In this document: one piece after another, positions 9,143 to 17,602 of the stretch
Numbering within the stretch: the stretch's first letter is position 1
Layout: every line of letters begins with the position of its first letter
DNA from: Pedosphaera sp.
Lineage (GTDB): Bacteria; Verrucomicrobiota; Verrucomicrobiia; Limisphaerales; UBA9464
NCBI GenBank assembly: GCA_009695205.1
Contig: SIBK01000008.1
Location: forward strand, 1 to 64,000
DNA length: 64,000 bases
Direction: 5' to 3'
Program-made: the position numbers and the translations under genes
The notes under the pieces: model-generated
What the model saw: only the letters and a program-made list of their open reading frames with translations
Told to the model about the DNA's origin: nothing
Databases searched by the model: none

Positions 9143-9331
9143 GTGCGTTTGCCGCGGCGGCTGACGGGTCAATTTCATTGCGGACGAAAACCCGGACGAC
9201 AGGCGCGGCTCAATAAGACACGGGAATATAGGCAGACCCGTCCCGGGGACAACCCTTGAATCGGAGTAACTTGCGGTGAAATTCTCGATTCCGGTTGTGA
9301 GGCTGGCACGAGTTTGATCTAGCATCGGTCT

Positions 9332-12300
9332 GTGATTGGCACCCTGACGGCAGAACAGCAGGCGGCAGTGAGTGCGTGTGGCAACATCTTGCTGATGGCG
9401 GGTGCGGGTACTGGCAAGACCGCCACGCTTGTCGGGCGGGTGTTGTCGGGTGTCACCCGCCAAACGCGTCCGTGGTCACTCGACAGGGTGCTTATGGTGA
9501 CGTTTACCGAGGCAGCGGGTTCGGAGATGCGGCATCGGCTTCGCGGCGGACTGAGGGAGTACGCGGATCAGAACCCGGATAATTTCCGACTCTCGGAGCA
9601 GTTGGTTCTCCTGGATCGAGCGATGATTGGCACACTGCACAGCTTCTGCTTGAGCCTGATCCGCGAGAATTTCCACTTACTTGGTTTGGATCCGCAGCCG
9701 GCAGTTTTGGAAGCGGGAGAGCTTCGACGCCTGCGGCGGGAGGCGATGGAGCATGTCGTCGAACGAGGTCTGGAAATGGAGGCAGTGCGGGATCTGGTGG
9801 ACAGTCTATACTTTGGAGACCCTGGCAGAATGGCCGAAGAGATGGCGCGCCTGTATGACCGGGCTGTGGCCAGAGCGGATGCCACCGGATGGCTGCAGGC
9901 CCAGGAGCAGTTGTGGAGCGATTTTGCCGCTGCGGATTGGGAACGGATCTGGTGGGAGGAATTCGATGCAGTGCAGACGGAAATGACGCTGTCAAATGGA
10001 AGAGGAAAGAAGGACCCATCCGGCAAACCGGAGTCCTTGGCCGAGCGGGCAGAAGTGATGCTGAGCGCGTTGCGCCCGGCTGTGGATCGAGAGTTCCGAG
10101 TGGCCGTCCTAACAAGCCTCGATGCTCTTGGGCGGGAGAAGGAGTGCCCGGTTGGGCTCCGAAAACGGTTGGGCCCGCTGATGTTTCTGAAGCGATTGGC
10201 ACCGGGTTCCGCAGAACAATTAGCCGATTGGGAGGCGTGTGCACGGCGGATGCGCACGCTCGTCGAGTTGACGCGAGATTTTGGTAGGGAGTTTCTCCGA
10301 CTGAAGCGGGAACGAGCGGGGGTCGATTTTGGCGATCTCGAACAATTCACACTGGAGTTATTGAAGCTTCCCGGGGGGGGGATTGCGGAGGCGTGTCAGC
10401 GTCGGTTTGATACGGTTATGGTGGATGAATGCCAGGATTTGACCGCCGCTCAGGAGGCGATTCTCACGGCTGTCAGCCGGAAGGGCCTGGAGGCAAACCG
10501 ATTTTTGGTGGGGGATCTTAAACAAAGCATCTATCGATTTCGGCTGGCGGATCCGGCGCTCTTTCAGCGGCTCGCGGAGGATTGGAAATCCAGCAGCGGT
10601 CGTGGGGGGACGGTACTTTCTTTGACCGGCAATTTCCGGAGCGCGGAGGGGATCTTGGATTTCGTGAACGGAGTATTCAGTCAGCTATTGTCCGCGGAGT
10701 TTGGCGGGATCGATTACGACGAAAATGCCCGGCTCCAGTGCGGGTCGACGGCCGACCGGAAACGGATGGCGATTGGGGGACTACCCTTGGTAGAAGTCCG
10801 AGTGCTGCCGGTCGAGAAACAGAGGGAAGAATCGGGAGAGGCAGAAATTGAGGATGACGACACTGGCAGTGACGAAACAACGATGGAGAGTGAGGCCCGC
10901 GAGATCGCATTCCGATTTCGTGAATGGCATACGACGGGTTTGGAGGTATGGGATCGAGATCTGGCAACGATGCGGCGTGTTCGCTGGCAGGACATGGCGG
11001 TGCTGCTTCGTTCACCCGCGGGACGGAACGAAGCGTTTGTATCGGAATTCACTCGGGCGGGAGTTCCACTGGCGGCTTCCGCTGGCGGGGTATTCGAGCA
11101 GCGTGAAGTAATCCTTCTATGGGATCTTTTGCGTGTCCTGGACAATCCATTGCAGGATATTCCCCTCGCAGCTGTGTTGAGGTCGCCGATTGGGGGAATC
11201 CCGAGCCTCAATGATTTGATGGTCGTCCGGCTGTTGAATCGACGGGAACCATTGTGGACCAGTTTGCAGCGGTTTGTCCGAGCGGGGGTGAAGGATTTTT
11301 CGATGGGTGAAGATCCGGAAGCGCTTTGGCGGTTGGCCGAGGGTGTCCACCCATGCGTCGTGCAATTCCTGGAGCGGCACCGTCGTTGGAGGCAGATGGC
11401 CCGGAGTGGCTCCATGCAGATGTTGTTGGAAACAATCATCGACGAAGTGTTGGTTCGAGGGGAGATCGGTGAACTCAGGCGGCCCATTTTCCGGAAGGGA
11501 ATCCTGGAACGGCTCCTGGACCTTGCGCGGCGTTATGATCTGCAGCAGCGATCCGGGTTGCATCGGTTTCTCGGATTTCTGGAAGACGAATCAGCTGGGG
11601 AGTCCGAGATTCATTCCGAGGTGGGGGCCGACTCGGTGCGGTTGCTCAGCGTGCATCGAAGCAAGGGACTGGAATTTCCGGTAGTGGCGGTAGCGGGACT
11701 TGGGAACTCTTTCAATCTCTTGGATCTGCGGCGCGATTTGATCGTCGATGAAAGGTTGGGCCTCTGTCCGGTGGTGGTGGCGGATGAGACGCGTTTTTCG
11801 AGTCTTGTTCATTTTGCCGCGAGCCGGCGGCAGCGATCGGCGGTGCTGGCCGAAGAATTACGATTGTTATATGTCGCATTCACTCGCGCTGCGGATCGCT
11901 TATTCTTGATCGGCAGCCGGGCGGGCCGCTCTGGGGGTGGCGAGGAGCCAAGACCGGTGGGTTGGAATACTCCGGCGAGGCTTGCTGGGGCAAAGCGGCC
12001 ACTCGATTGGTTGCAGCCAGCTCTGGCGGAAATGGCGGGTTCGGAGGCTTGGGCGGCACCGCAGGGCTCCTCGCCCCTCTTCACCTGGGATCGGAGCAAT
12101 TTGCCTCTCCGTTCCGGCGAGGTGATGCCGAAGACCGAGCTGCACAATCCGATGCCACCGGCTGAGAAGTCTTCGGGAGATAGCGGAGCGGAATGGGTGG
12201 GCTGGGAGTACCCGCATTGCGGGGCGACAACCGAGGCAGCCAAGCAATCGGTCACCGCTCTGCGCCGCCGGGTCGAGGTCGACGAGGAGGTTGTTGGGAT

Positions 12301-12904
12301 GCGGCTTGCGGGAGCCTCGGGAGAACCGGGGAGTGCGGAGAGTCGGCGATTGGCAGGAGTAAATCCCGAGGTCGGACGCCAGCGTGGGCTCGCATACCAT
12401 CGATTCCTGGAGAAGATGGAGCTTTCGGGATCAATGTCGGAGGAAGAGATTCGCCGTGATATGCAGCGGTTGGTGGAGGGTGGGGTGCTGACGGCTCAGG
12501 ATATCGATGGATTGGAAGTGGCGGCGTTGGTCGAATTTTGGAGATCCCCGGTGGGCGAGTTGATCCGCGGGCAGCGGGGAAACGTGCGGCGTGAGCTGCC
12601 GTTTACCATTCGGTTGTCGACGACCGATCTAGCAGCGTTGGGCGTGCCGGCCGCGACGCAGCTGGCTGCGGACGAATTCATCGTCGTTCAGGGAGTCGCA
12701 GACCTCGTCGTACAGTTGGAGAACGAGCTCTGGCTGGTGGATTTCAAGACCGACGTCCTGACGCGGAGCGAACTCGCGACCCGGGTCCGGGACTACCAAC
12801 CCCAGCTGGCAGTTTATGCGCTCGGGCTCAGCCGGATCCTACGGCGTCCGGTGGCTCGGCGGTGGCTTCATTTTTTTTCCCTGCGAGAGACGGTGGAACT
12901 ATAG
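9332..12904 (+). CDS. addA: AddA-type helicase-nuclease (UvrD/Rep superfamily)
   Basis: The 1190-residue protein has the architecture of AddA, the helicase-nuclease subunit that resects double-strand breaks for RecA loading. Walker A is GAGTGKT (residues 24-30) after an N-terminal Q-motif (LTAEQQAAV). Walker B is VDECQDLTAAQ, followed by VGDLKQSIYRFRLADP, and motif V/VI region LSVHRSKGLEFPVVAV and RLLYVAFTRAADRL. The C-terminal PD-(D/E)XK nuclease domain shows GLAYHRFLE, ADLVVQ, LVDFKTD and YQPQLAVYALGL. The start is GTG at 9332. Its usual partner AddB is not in the window. It is followed 65 bases later by a cysteine desulfurase gene on the same strand. Confidence 0.88.
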   Translation: MIGTLTAEQQAAVSACGNILLMAGAGTGKTATLVGRVLSGVTRQTRPWSLDRVLMVTFTEAAGSEMRHRLRGGLREYADQNPDNFRLSEQLVLLDRAMIGTLHSFCLSLIRENFHLLGLDPQPAVLEAGELRRLRREAMEHVVERGLEMEAVRDLVDSLYFGDPGRMAEEMARLYDRAVARADATGWLQAQEQLWSDFAAADWERIWWEEFDAVQTEMTLSNGRGKKDPSGKPESLAERAEVMLSALRPAVDREFRVAVLTSLDALGREKECPVGLRKRLGPLMFLKRLAPGSAEQLADWEACARRMRTLVELTRDFGREFLRLKRERAGVDFGDLEQFTLELLKLPGGGIAEACQRRFDTVMVDECQDLTAAQEAILTAVSRKGLEANRFLVGDLKQSIYRFRLADPALFQRLAEDWKSSSGRGGTVLSLTGNFRSAEGILDFVNGVFSQLLSAEFGGIDYDENARLQCGSTADRKRMAIGGLPLVEVRVLPVEKQREESGEAEIEDDDTGSDETTMESEAREIAFRFREWHTTGLEVWDRDLATMRRVRWQDMAVLLRSPAGRNEAFVSEFTRAGVPLAASAGGVFEQREVILLWDLLRVLDNPLQDIPLAAVLRSPIGGIPSLNDLMVVRLLNRREPLWTSLQRFVRAGVKDFSMGEDPEALWRLAEGVHPCVVQFLERHRRWRQMARSGSMQMLLETIIDEVLVRGEIGELRRPIFRKGILERLLDLARRYDLQQRSGLHRFLGFLEDESAGESEIHSEVGADSVRLLSVHRSKGLEFPVVAVAGLGNSFNLLDLRRDLIVDERLGLCPVVVADETRFSSLVHFAASRRQRSAVLAEELRLLYVAFTRAADRLFLIGSRAGRSGGGEEPRPVGWNTPARLAGAKRPLDWLQPALAEMAGSEAWAAPQGSSPLFTWDRSNLPLRSGEVMPKTELHNPMPPAEKSSGDSGAEWVGWEYPHCGATTEAAKQSVTALRRRVEVDEEVVGMRLAGASGEPGSAESRRLAGVNPEVGRQRGLAYHRFLEKMELSGSMSEEEIRRDMQRLVEGGVLTAQDIDGLEVAALVEFWRSPVGELIRGQRGNVRRELPFTIRLSTTDLAALGVPAATQLAADEFIVVQGVADLVVQLENELWLVDFKTDVLTRSELATRVRDYQPQLAVYALGLSRILRRPVARRWLHFFSLRETVEL

Positions 12905-12969
12905 CGGGTTTGACCTGGTTCAATCGGTGTTTCCTATTTCCAACAAAGACGTAGATTTTCCGAAAGGCC

Positions 12970-14124
12970 ATGTCCGAGATCTACTTCGACTACAATGCAA
13001 CGACAGCACTGGATCCTGCCGTGCGGGAGGCGATGCTGCCGCTGCTCGGGGAAACATGGGGAAACCCCTCCTCGGTGCATCGGGTGGGGCGGGCAGCCCG
13101 GGCGGCGTTGGATGACGCCCGCTACCGGCTGGCGGCCTGCTGGAAATGCCGTCCTTCTGAAGTGGTGTTTACCAGTGGAGGCACTGAGAGCAACAATCTG
13201 GCGATCCTCGGGACAGCACAGATACTTCGGGACCATCGGCGACATCTGGTGGCGACTCCTGTGGAGCATCCGGCCGTGCTGCAGTCCGTGCGGTTGCTTG
13301 TGCGGCGTGATGGATTTCGAGTGACGTGGCTGCCGGTCGACGCCTTTGGTCGGGTAACTGTGGAGGCCGTAGAGGAGGCGATCCGGCCGGACACCGCCCT
13401 GGTGACTGTGATGGCAGCCAACAATGAGATTGGCACGCTGCAACCGGTCGCGGCGATTGGCACCCTGTGCCGGGGCAAGGGCGTTCTGTTTCACACAGAC
13501 GCGGTGCAGGTGTTTGGGAAGCAGCCATTCACCGACATTCATCAGTTCAATGCGGACTTGGTTTCGGTTTGTGCCCATAAGTTTCATGGGCCCAAGGGGG
13601 CTGGGGCGTTGTTCGTTCGTTCGCCGTTGCAGCCCGGGTCGCTGGTGATTGGCGGCGCCCAGGAAAATGAACGGCGGGGTGGGACCGAGAATCTGGCGGC
13701 GATTGTCGGACTTGTGGAGGCTTTTGTTCGTTTTGTGCCGACGCCGGTTTTCGTCGACGCAACTTTACGGGAATGGGCGGAGCAACTCGCCCAGGCGGCG
13801 GTGGCGGTTCCTGGGGTAGTTCGGCGCGGCCACCCGATTCAGCGCCTTTCGAATACGGTGGCTTTCACGGTAGCGGGAACAGACGGCATGGCGTTGGTTG
13901 CCGGGCTGGATCTCGACGGGATTTGCGCCTCGAGCGGATCCGCATGTTCGGCGGGTTCCCTCGAGCCAAGCCACGTATTGCAGGCGATCGATGTGCCGCC
14001 GGCCGAGGCAAATGCCCTGATTCGCTTTTCGCTCGGGCGCGGTAATTCCACGGCAGAGGTCCGATGGGTGGCCGACCGGCTGGAAGCGATTTTTAACCGG
14101 TTGCGCTGTGTTACCCGCAGGTGA
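12970..14124 (+). CDS. nifS: Cysteine desulfurase (NifS/IscS class)
   Basis: This pyridoxal phosphate enzyme removes sulfur from cysteine to give alanine and a persulfide used for iron-sulfur clusters, thiamine or tRNA thiolation. The 384-residue length fits. Visible hallmarks are YFDYNATTALDP at the start, FTSGGTESNN in the cofactor site, NNEIGT and HTDAVQ, the PLP lysine K204 in CAHKFHGPKG, and the persulfide cysteine C326 in SSGSACSAG. No iscU or iscR is adjacent, so the sulfur acceptor is not clear. The long active-site loop and SAGS-like motif place it in group I. It converges on the ferredoxin gene. Confidence 0.93.
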   Translation: MSEIYFDYNATTALDPAVREAMLPLLGETWGNPSSVHRVGRAARAALDDARYRLAACWKCRPSEVVFTSGGTESNNLAILGTAQILRDHRRHLVATPVEHPAVLQSVRLLVRRDGFRVTWLPVDAFGRVTVEAVEEAIRPDTALVTVMAANNEIGTLQPVAAIGTLCRGKGVLFHTDAVQVFGKQPFTDIHQFNADLVSVCAHKFHGPKGAGALFVRSPLQPGSLVIGGAQENERRGGTENLAAIVGLVEAFVRFVPTPVFVDATLREWAEQLAQAAVAVPGVVRRGHPIQRLSNTVAFTVAGTDGMALVAGLDLDGICASSGSACSAGSLEPSHVLQAIDVPPAEANALIRFSLGRGNSTAEVRWVADRLEAIFNRLRCVTRR

Positions 14125-14192
14125 GACCCCGGAAGGACGCGGGTTGCGGGCGACGCCTGCGCATTGTCCGCAGCAACGAGCCTGTTATCTGG

Positions 14193-14214
14193 AAAAAAGG
14201 CCCGCCGGGCGGGC
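14193..14214 (-). terminator. Rho-independent terminator after the ferredoxin gene
   Basis: On the minus strand a six-base stem GCCCGC / GCGGGC with loop CCG is followed, after two C, by six T (AAAAAA at 14193-14198 on the plus strand). It lies 43 bases after the ferredoxin stop codon. Confidence 0.75.
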
Positions 14215-14256
14215 GGGCGATCTGAGAATCGCGGGAATGCCGGCGCGTCCGGCGCC

Positions 14257-14490
14257 TTAGGGGCCGTTGTCGCCGATGGCTTCGACCGGGCAGCCTTCCT
14301 TGGCTTCCTTGCAGGCAGCCTCCTCCTCGGGAGAGGATGGCTGCTTGAAAACGTAGCTGAAACCGGCGTCGTCGAAGCGGGTGAAATTGTTGGGAGCGGT
14401 CTCGCGGCACAGGTCGCAATCAATACACTGATTGTCCACGAAATATTTTCCAGCAATGTTTTGTTCGTAGCGGTTTGTGATATCGGCCAT
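14257..14490 (-). CDS. Ferredoxin, single [4Fe-4S]
   Basis: This 77-residue cytoplasmic electron carrier has one cluster-binding motif CIDCDLCRETAP (C22, C25, C28) and the distal cysteine C67 before proline in EGCPVEAI. An additional cysteine (C60) is present. The protein is acidic, as ferredoxins are. The arrangement matches single-cluster ferredoxins found in many verrucomicrobia rather than the 2[4Fe-4S] clostridial type. It is a single-gene unit closed by a strong terminator, convergent with the cysteine desulfurase. The electron partners cannot be told from context. Confidence 0.9.
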   Translation of the reverse strand: MADITNRYEQNIAGKYFVDNQCIDCDLCRETAPNNFTRFDDAGFSYVFKQPSSPEEEAACKEAKEGCPVEAIGDNGP

Positions 14491-14590
14491 ACAGATCTTC
14501 TTTCTTCGGGGCGAGATTTATGGTGGCCGCGAGGGCTGGTAGCAAGAGGGATTTTGGGTCAAACACGCAAACTGCGGTGGGCAATGCGAG

Positions 14591-15727
14591 TTAGGGGTGA
14601 ATCGATCTCAGATCCACGACTTCCCCGGGGAACAGGCGGTCCTTGAGGCTGTCGGGCACGCTGATCACGACAGGCAAACCAAGTTCAGTCGGTCGATTGC
14701 CCTGGAGGCTGAGAGTCAGCAGTTGAGGGAGGATCGGCTCCAGGTGGCTGCCAACGGCCACGATGCGGCCCTGTCCAACCGGCCGATCCGAGGACCGGGC
14801 GCGGATCTCGATGAGTTGATCAACCTTGGGCTGAGATGAGAGGGGTTGTTTTAAGAAGGCATTGATCCGTTCGCTTTTGTTTTGACTGATGGTGAGAATT
14901 GGGTCACCCGCCATCACACTTTCCCCTTGGTGCCGGTGGACTATGCTGACGACTCCATCGATGGGGGACGTCAGCATCACCGGAGCGAGCTGCGTCTCGA
15001 TCAGATCCAGGAGCCGTTCTTCAACGGTGACGGCGGCGCGAACGGAGTTTGGCATTTCACCTTCGATCTTGGATTCATTGGAATCAACGATTCGCATCGC
15101 GGAGTCCATATCGTTCACGAGGAGTGTCAGTTCATTTATTTTTGCGCGAGTCACCTCCACGTCGCGCTTCGCGATATCATACTGGGCATGGCTGACTAAC
15201 TGGGAATCGGGTTTTCGAACGACGGGGGAGTTTGTACCGCCGCCAAACAACCGTTCGAGTCGCGCGAATTCGCCCTCGTAGTAAATCAGCTGGGATTTCC
15301 CAATGGCGAGTTCGATCCGTTGACCCATCCAGTCCATCCGAAGCTTTTCGTAACTGATCTGGTTATTCTCCTTGCGAAGCTTGGGTTCAACGGTCACCCG
15401 GGCCAGCTCGATCCGTGCTTTGCTCAGGTTAAGCTGGGCCTCCAGAACCTTCGGATCCGCCACGACGATCTGCACGAGGCGTTCGCCCGTGGCAACCACC
15501 TGGAGGTGACCTGCGTTCAGCAATGCGACTCGTCCGGCTTGCGAGGAGCTAATCACAGCCCGTACCGTCTCGACCTCGCCCACCATTGACGCAGGCCCGA
15601 TGTAATCACGCCAGATGAGGGCGGTTGCCCCGAGTACGAGGGCGAACATCAGTGCAGGCAGGTACTGAAAGCGGAATTCCCGCCATGCAGTGCCTGGAGG
15701 CGTCGGAATGGGAGTTAATTTAGCCAT
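14591..15727 (-). CDS. HlyD-family membrane fusion/adaptor protein
   Basis: The 378-residue protein has one N-terminal membrane segment (about residues 22-42), then the first half of a lipoyl/barrel-sandwich domain (VRAVISSSQAGRVALLNAGH), a long alpha-hairpin (about 85-215), the second half LTSPIDGVVSIVHRHQGESV and a beta-barrel region near the C-terminus. This is the layout of periplasmic adaptors that link an inner-membrane pump to an outer-membrane channel. No pump ATPase or TolC-like gene is adjacent. Instead it is the last gene of an operon with the DUF4956 and VTC genes; only three bases separate it from the former. It may anchor or couple a complex made by these proteins, which is inference. 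Confidence 0.82.
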   Translation of the reverse strand: MAKLTPIPTPPGTAWREFRFQYLPALMFALVLGATALIWRDYIGPASMVGEVETVRAVISSSQAGRVALLNAGHLQVVATGERLVQIVVADPKVLEAQLNLSKARIELARVTVEPKLRKENNQISYEKLRMDWMGQRIELAIGKSQLIYYEGEFARLERLFGGGTNSPVVRKPDSQLVSHAQYDIAKRDVEVTRAKINELTLLVNDMDSAMRIVDSNESKIEGEMPNSVRAAVTVEERLLDLIETQLAPVMLTSPIDGVVSIVHRHQGESVMAGDPILTISQNKSERINAFLKQPLSSQPKVDQLIEIRARSSDRPVGQGRIVAVGSHLEPILPQLLTLSLQGNRPTELGLPVVISVPDSLKDRLFPGEVVDLRSIHP

Positions 15728-15730
15728 CGA

Positions 15731-16417
15731 TCAAACTTCGGATTCGTCCTCTGCCTTCAGACTCGTGACGCGGGAGACGCCGGGCAAGGCTTTGAGTTCG
15801 CTCACCAATTCTTCGACGCGGGTGGCATCCCGGAGTAGCAGTCGGTAGGAAAGGTCGGTTCCGTCAAAACCAGCGTTGGCCCGCTGGCTTGCGAGTTGGG
15901 TTTTGCGGCTATGTCGCTCCAGAAGTTCCGCGAGATCCAATATCTCCCCAGCGGGCCTTCCCCAGTGAAGGTTCAGAATCAAGTCGTACCGGTGGCGGCT
16001 GCCGAAGGCCGACCAATGGAGGTAGAGCATGACCATGGCAAACAGTCCGACGCCGATGACCGCTGTGGTGAATTTTCGCGTGCCGGCAGCCATGCCTGCC
16101 GTGATGCTGGCCAGGATGTAAGCGGTATCCAGGGTGTCTCTCAAGACGTTGCGGAAACGCACGATGGCGAACACAGCCATCATTCCGAAGGCGATCATCA
16201 TGTTGTTCGCCATGACCAACATGACGAGAGTGACGATCATGCAAAGGACGATCAGGGAATTGACGAAGGATCGGGAGTAACTGAGCCCGGAGTGGCAAGC
16301 CATATAGACCCAGGCCACCACGTGGCCACAGAGAAAACCCAGCATCAGGCTGAGCAACATGGCGCGGATGTCGCCGGGTACTGTTCCGAAGTCGCCGCGA
16401 AGTATCCAGTCGTTCAT
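15731..16417 (-). CDS. DUF4956 membrane protein
   Basis: The 228-residue protein has about five membrane segments: roughly residues 18-41, 47-69, 71-88, 97-113 and 116-134, with RFRNVLRDTLDTAYI in the loop after the third. This is the DUF4956 pattern. The last 90 residues are soluble and end with a beta-alpha-beta stretch (YRLLLRDATRVEELVSELKA and then PGVSRVTSL) that resembles an ACT-like fold. DUF4956 proteins of unknown function are commonly encoded beside VTC-domain polyphosphate polymerase proteins, as here. The start ATG at 16417 directly abuts the VTC stop codon, so the genes are surely co-transcribed and probably translationally coupled. Confidence 0.82.
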   Translation of the reverse strand: MNDWILRGDFGTVPGDIRAMLLSLMLGFLCGHVVAWVYMACHSGLSYSRSFVNSLIVLCMIVTLVMLVMANNMMIAFGMMAVFAIVRFRNVLRDTLDTAYILASITAGMAAGTRKFTTAVIGVGLFAMVMLYLHWSAFGSRHRYDLILNLHWGRPAGEILDLAELLERHSRKTQLASQRANAGFDGTDLSYRLLLRDATRVEELVSELKALPGVSRVTSLKAEDESEV

Positions 16418-17269
16418 TTAAGCGGGTACCTTACAGTGAAGGATGTTTTGGATCCGGTCGATCCTGTCCCGTTTGCGTTCGGAAGCGGCAGCAGACCGGT
16501 AGGGATCGGGAGGGTCGCTTCCCAGGGTATAAAATTCAGCCTCGCCGCGGTTCACGATACCGTCGGCGTACTTGGAGGCAGAGCATTGCCGAAGGCCAAG
16601 CGCGCGGACCATCTCCGTAAACCAGCCCGGGAACCGGCCGGTAAACTTGAGTTCGAGGATCACCAGATCGCCAAAGACCCGCGTGGGGTTGTCGAATGCA
16701 GCACGGAAGCGTGTCGTGAAGTTCGGTTCGATGTCGACCTGCCGGTCTAGTGTTACGCGCACCGAATTATCCGTCGGGCTAATCCAAGCTTCCCGAAGAT
16801 AACTGACGTGTGCGCGGGGAGAGGCCCGGTCGGCGATCATCAATTCGACAAACCGCTGAACGGCCACCAGTTGGCGGGGGTCACCCGACACCAGTTCGTT
16901 GGGGCCGGGATGATGGCCATGGAGAATTGATTCGACAGCGGGGCGTTTCACCCCACCGCGTTGCTTCAGGATCGCATCGTTTATCCGCCGCTTGATCTCA
17001 AAAAAAATCGAAGCATTCGGATTGTCCTCGTAAAAACGCAGTCGAAGTTTATACCGGTTTTTGTCCCCGTTGATCGTTCCCCAATAAATCTTCAGGTCAT
17101 CGGAATCGAGGTACAGGTTGTGGATCGTGTAAGAAAAATTGGGCTGCCCCGCACCGTACTCGTCAAGATCGAGATAGGAGCCAACAAATTCGCGCACCAG
17201 GAGGGCAGTTTCCTCCGGGATCACGTACTTCAGCTCCCATCGCTGGAGCTGCATTTTGTCTTCAGGCAT
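16418..17269 (-). CDS. VTC-domain (polyphosphate polymerase-like) protein
   Basis: The 283-residue cytosolic protein shows the tunnel-fold pattern of VTC/CYTH triphosphate enzymes: RWELKYVIPEE near the N-terminus, YKLRLRFYED with paired arginines, IFFEIKRR, VRVTLDRQVDI and VILELKFTGRFPGW near the end. These are the basic and acidic residues that in yeast Vtc4 hold triphosphate and metal and polymerise phosphate from ATP. The bacterial members are annotated as polyphosphate polymerase domain proteins. It is the first gene of the operon with DUF4956 and HlyD. No SPX domain is seen. Activity as a polymerase is inferred from the family; another nucleotide-triphosphate substrate is possible. Confidence 0.85.
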   Translation of the reverse strand: MPEDKMQLQRWELKYVIPEETALLVREFVGSYLDLDEYGAGQPNFSYTIHNLYLDSDDLKIYWGTINGDKNRYKLRLRFYEDNPNASIFFEIKRRINDAILKQRGGVKRPAVESILHGHHPGPNELVSGDPRQLVAVQRFVELMIADRASPRAHVSYLREAWISPTDNSVRVTLDRQVDIEPNFTTRFRAAFDNPTRVFGDLVILELKFTGRFPGWFTEMVRALGLRQCSASKYADGIVNRGEAEFYTLGSDPPDPYRSAAASERKRDRIDRIQNILHCKVPA

Positions 17270-17602
17270 ATCGCAAAAGTTAACGCAAAGAGTCAGTCAG
17301 TCTTGCACAAATCGCGATCGATTGCAATTGATCGCCTTGGGTCACCAAAACTCGCAAGCGATTTCCGTCAATTCACATCCGGCCGGATTCCATGTGGGTC
17401 CTCACCGTATCGTCCGGCAGGTACCATCGCAGGAATTCCTATAAAAGTCACGCCAAGTCGCCTTCACTGTCAAGGGAACCTCAGCCGATGGCCCGTGATT
17501 TAGCCGGAAGCCCCGGAAACGGGGGCCTGGTGATCGGACCTCTGGGCGGCAAGAATCCTCCTCGCTAGACATGGGAGTTGGAGATCCTAGCTTCAACCAC
17601 TG
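17270..17602. other. Intergenic region between VTC operon and cdsA, structured
   Basis: This gap separates divergent genes. Near cdsA, 17480-17570 is rich in self-complementary segments on the plus strand: GCCCCG-GAAA-CGGGGGC around 17509-17525 is enclosed by CCGAT (near 17485) pairing with ATCGG (near 17533). It could be a structured leader or a small RNA. I could not match it to a riboswitch, 6S, SRP or tmRNA consensus. Confidence 0.35.

Noticed and set aside
17440-17602. 6S RNA or SRP RNA before cdsA
   Set aside because: Structured, but the conserved bulge and loop sequences of these RNAs are not there.
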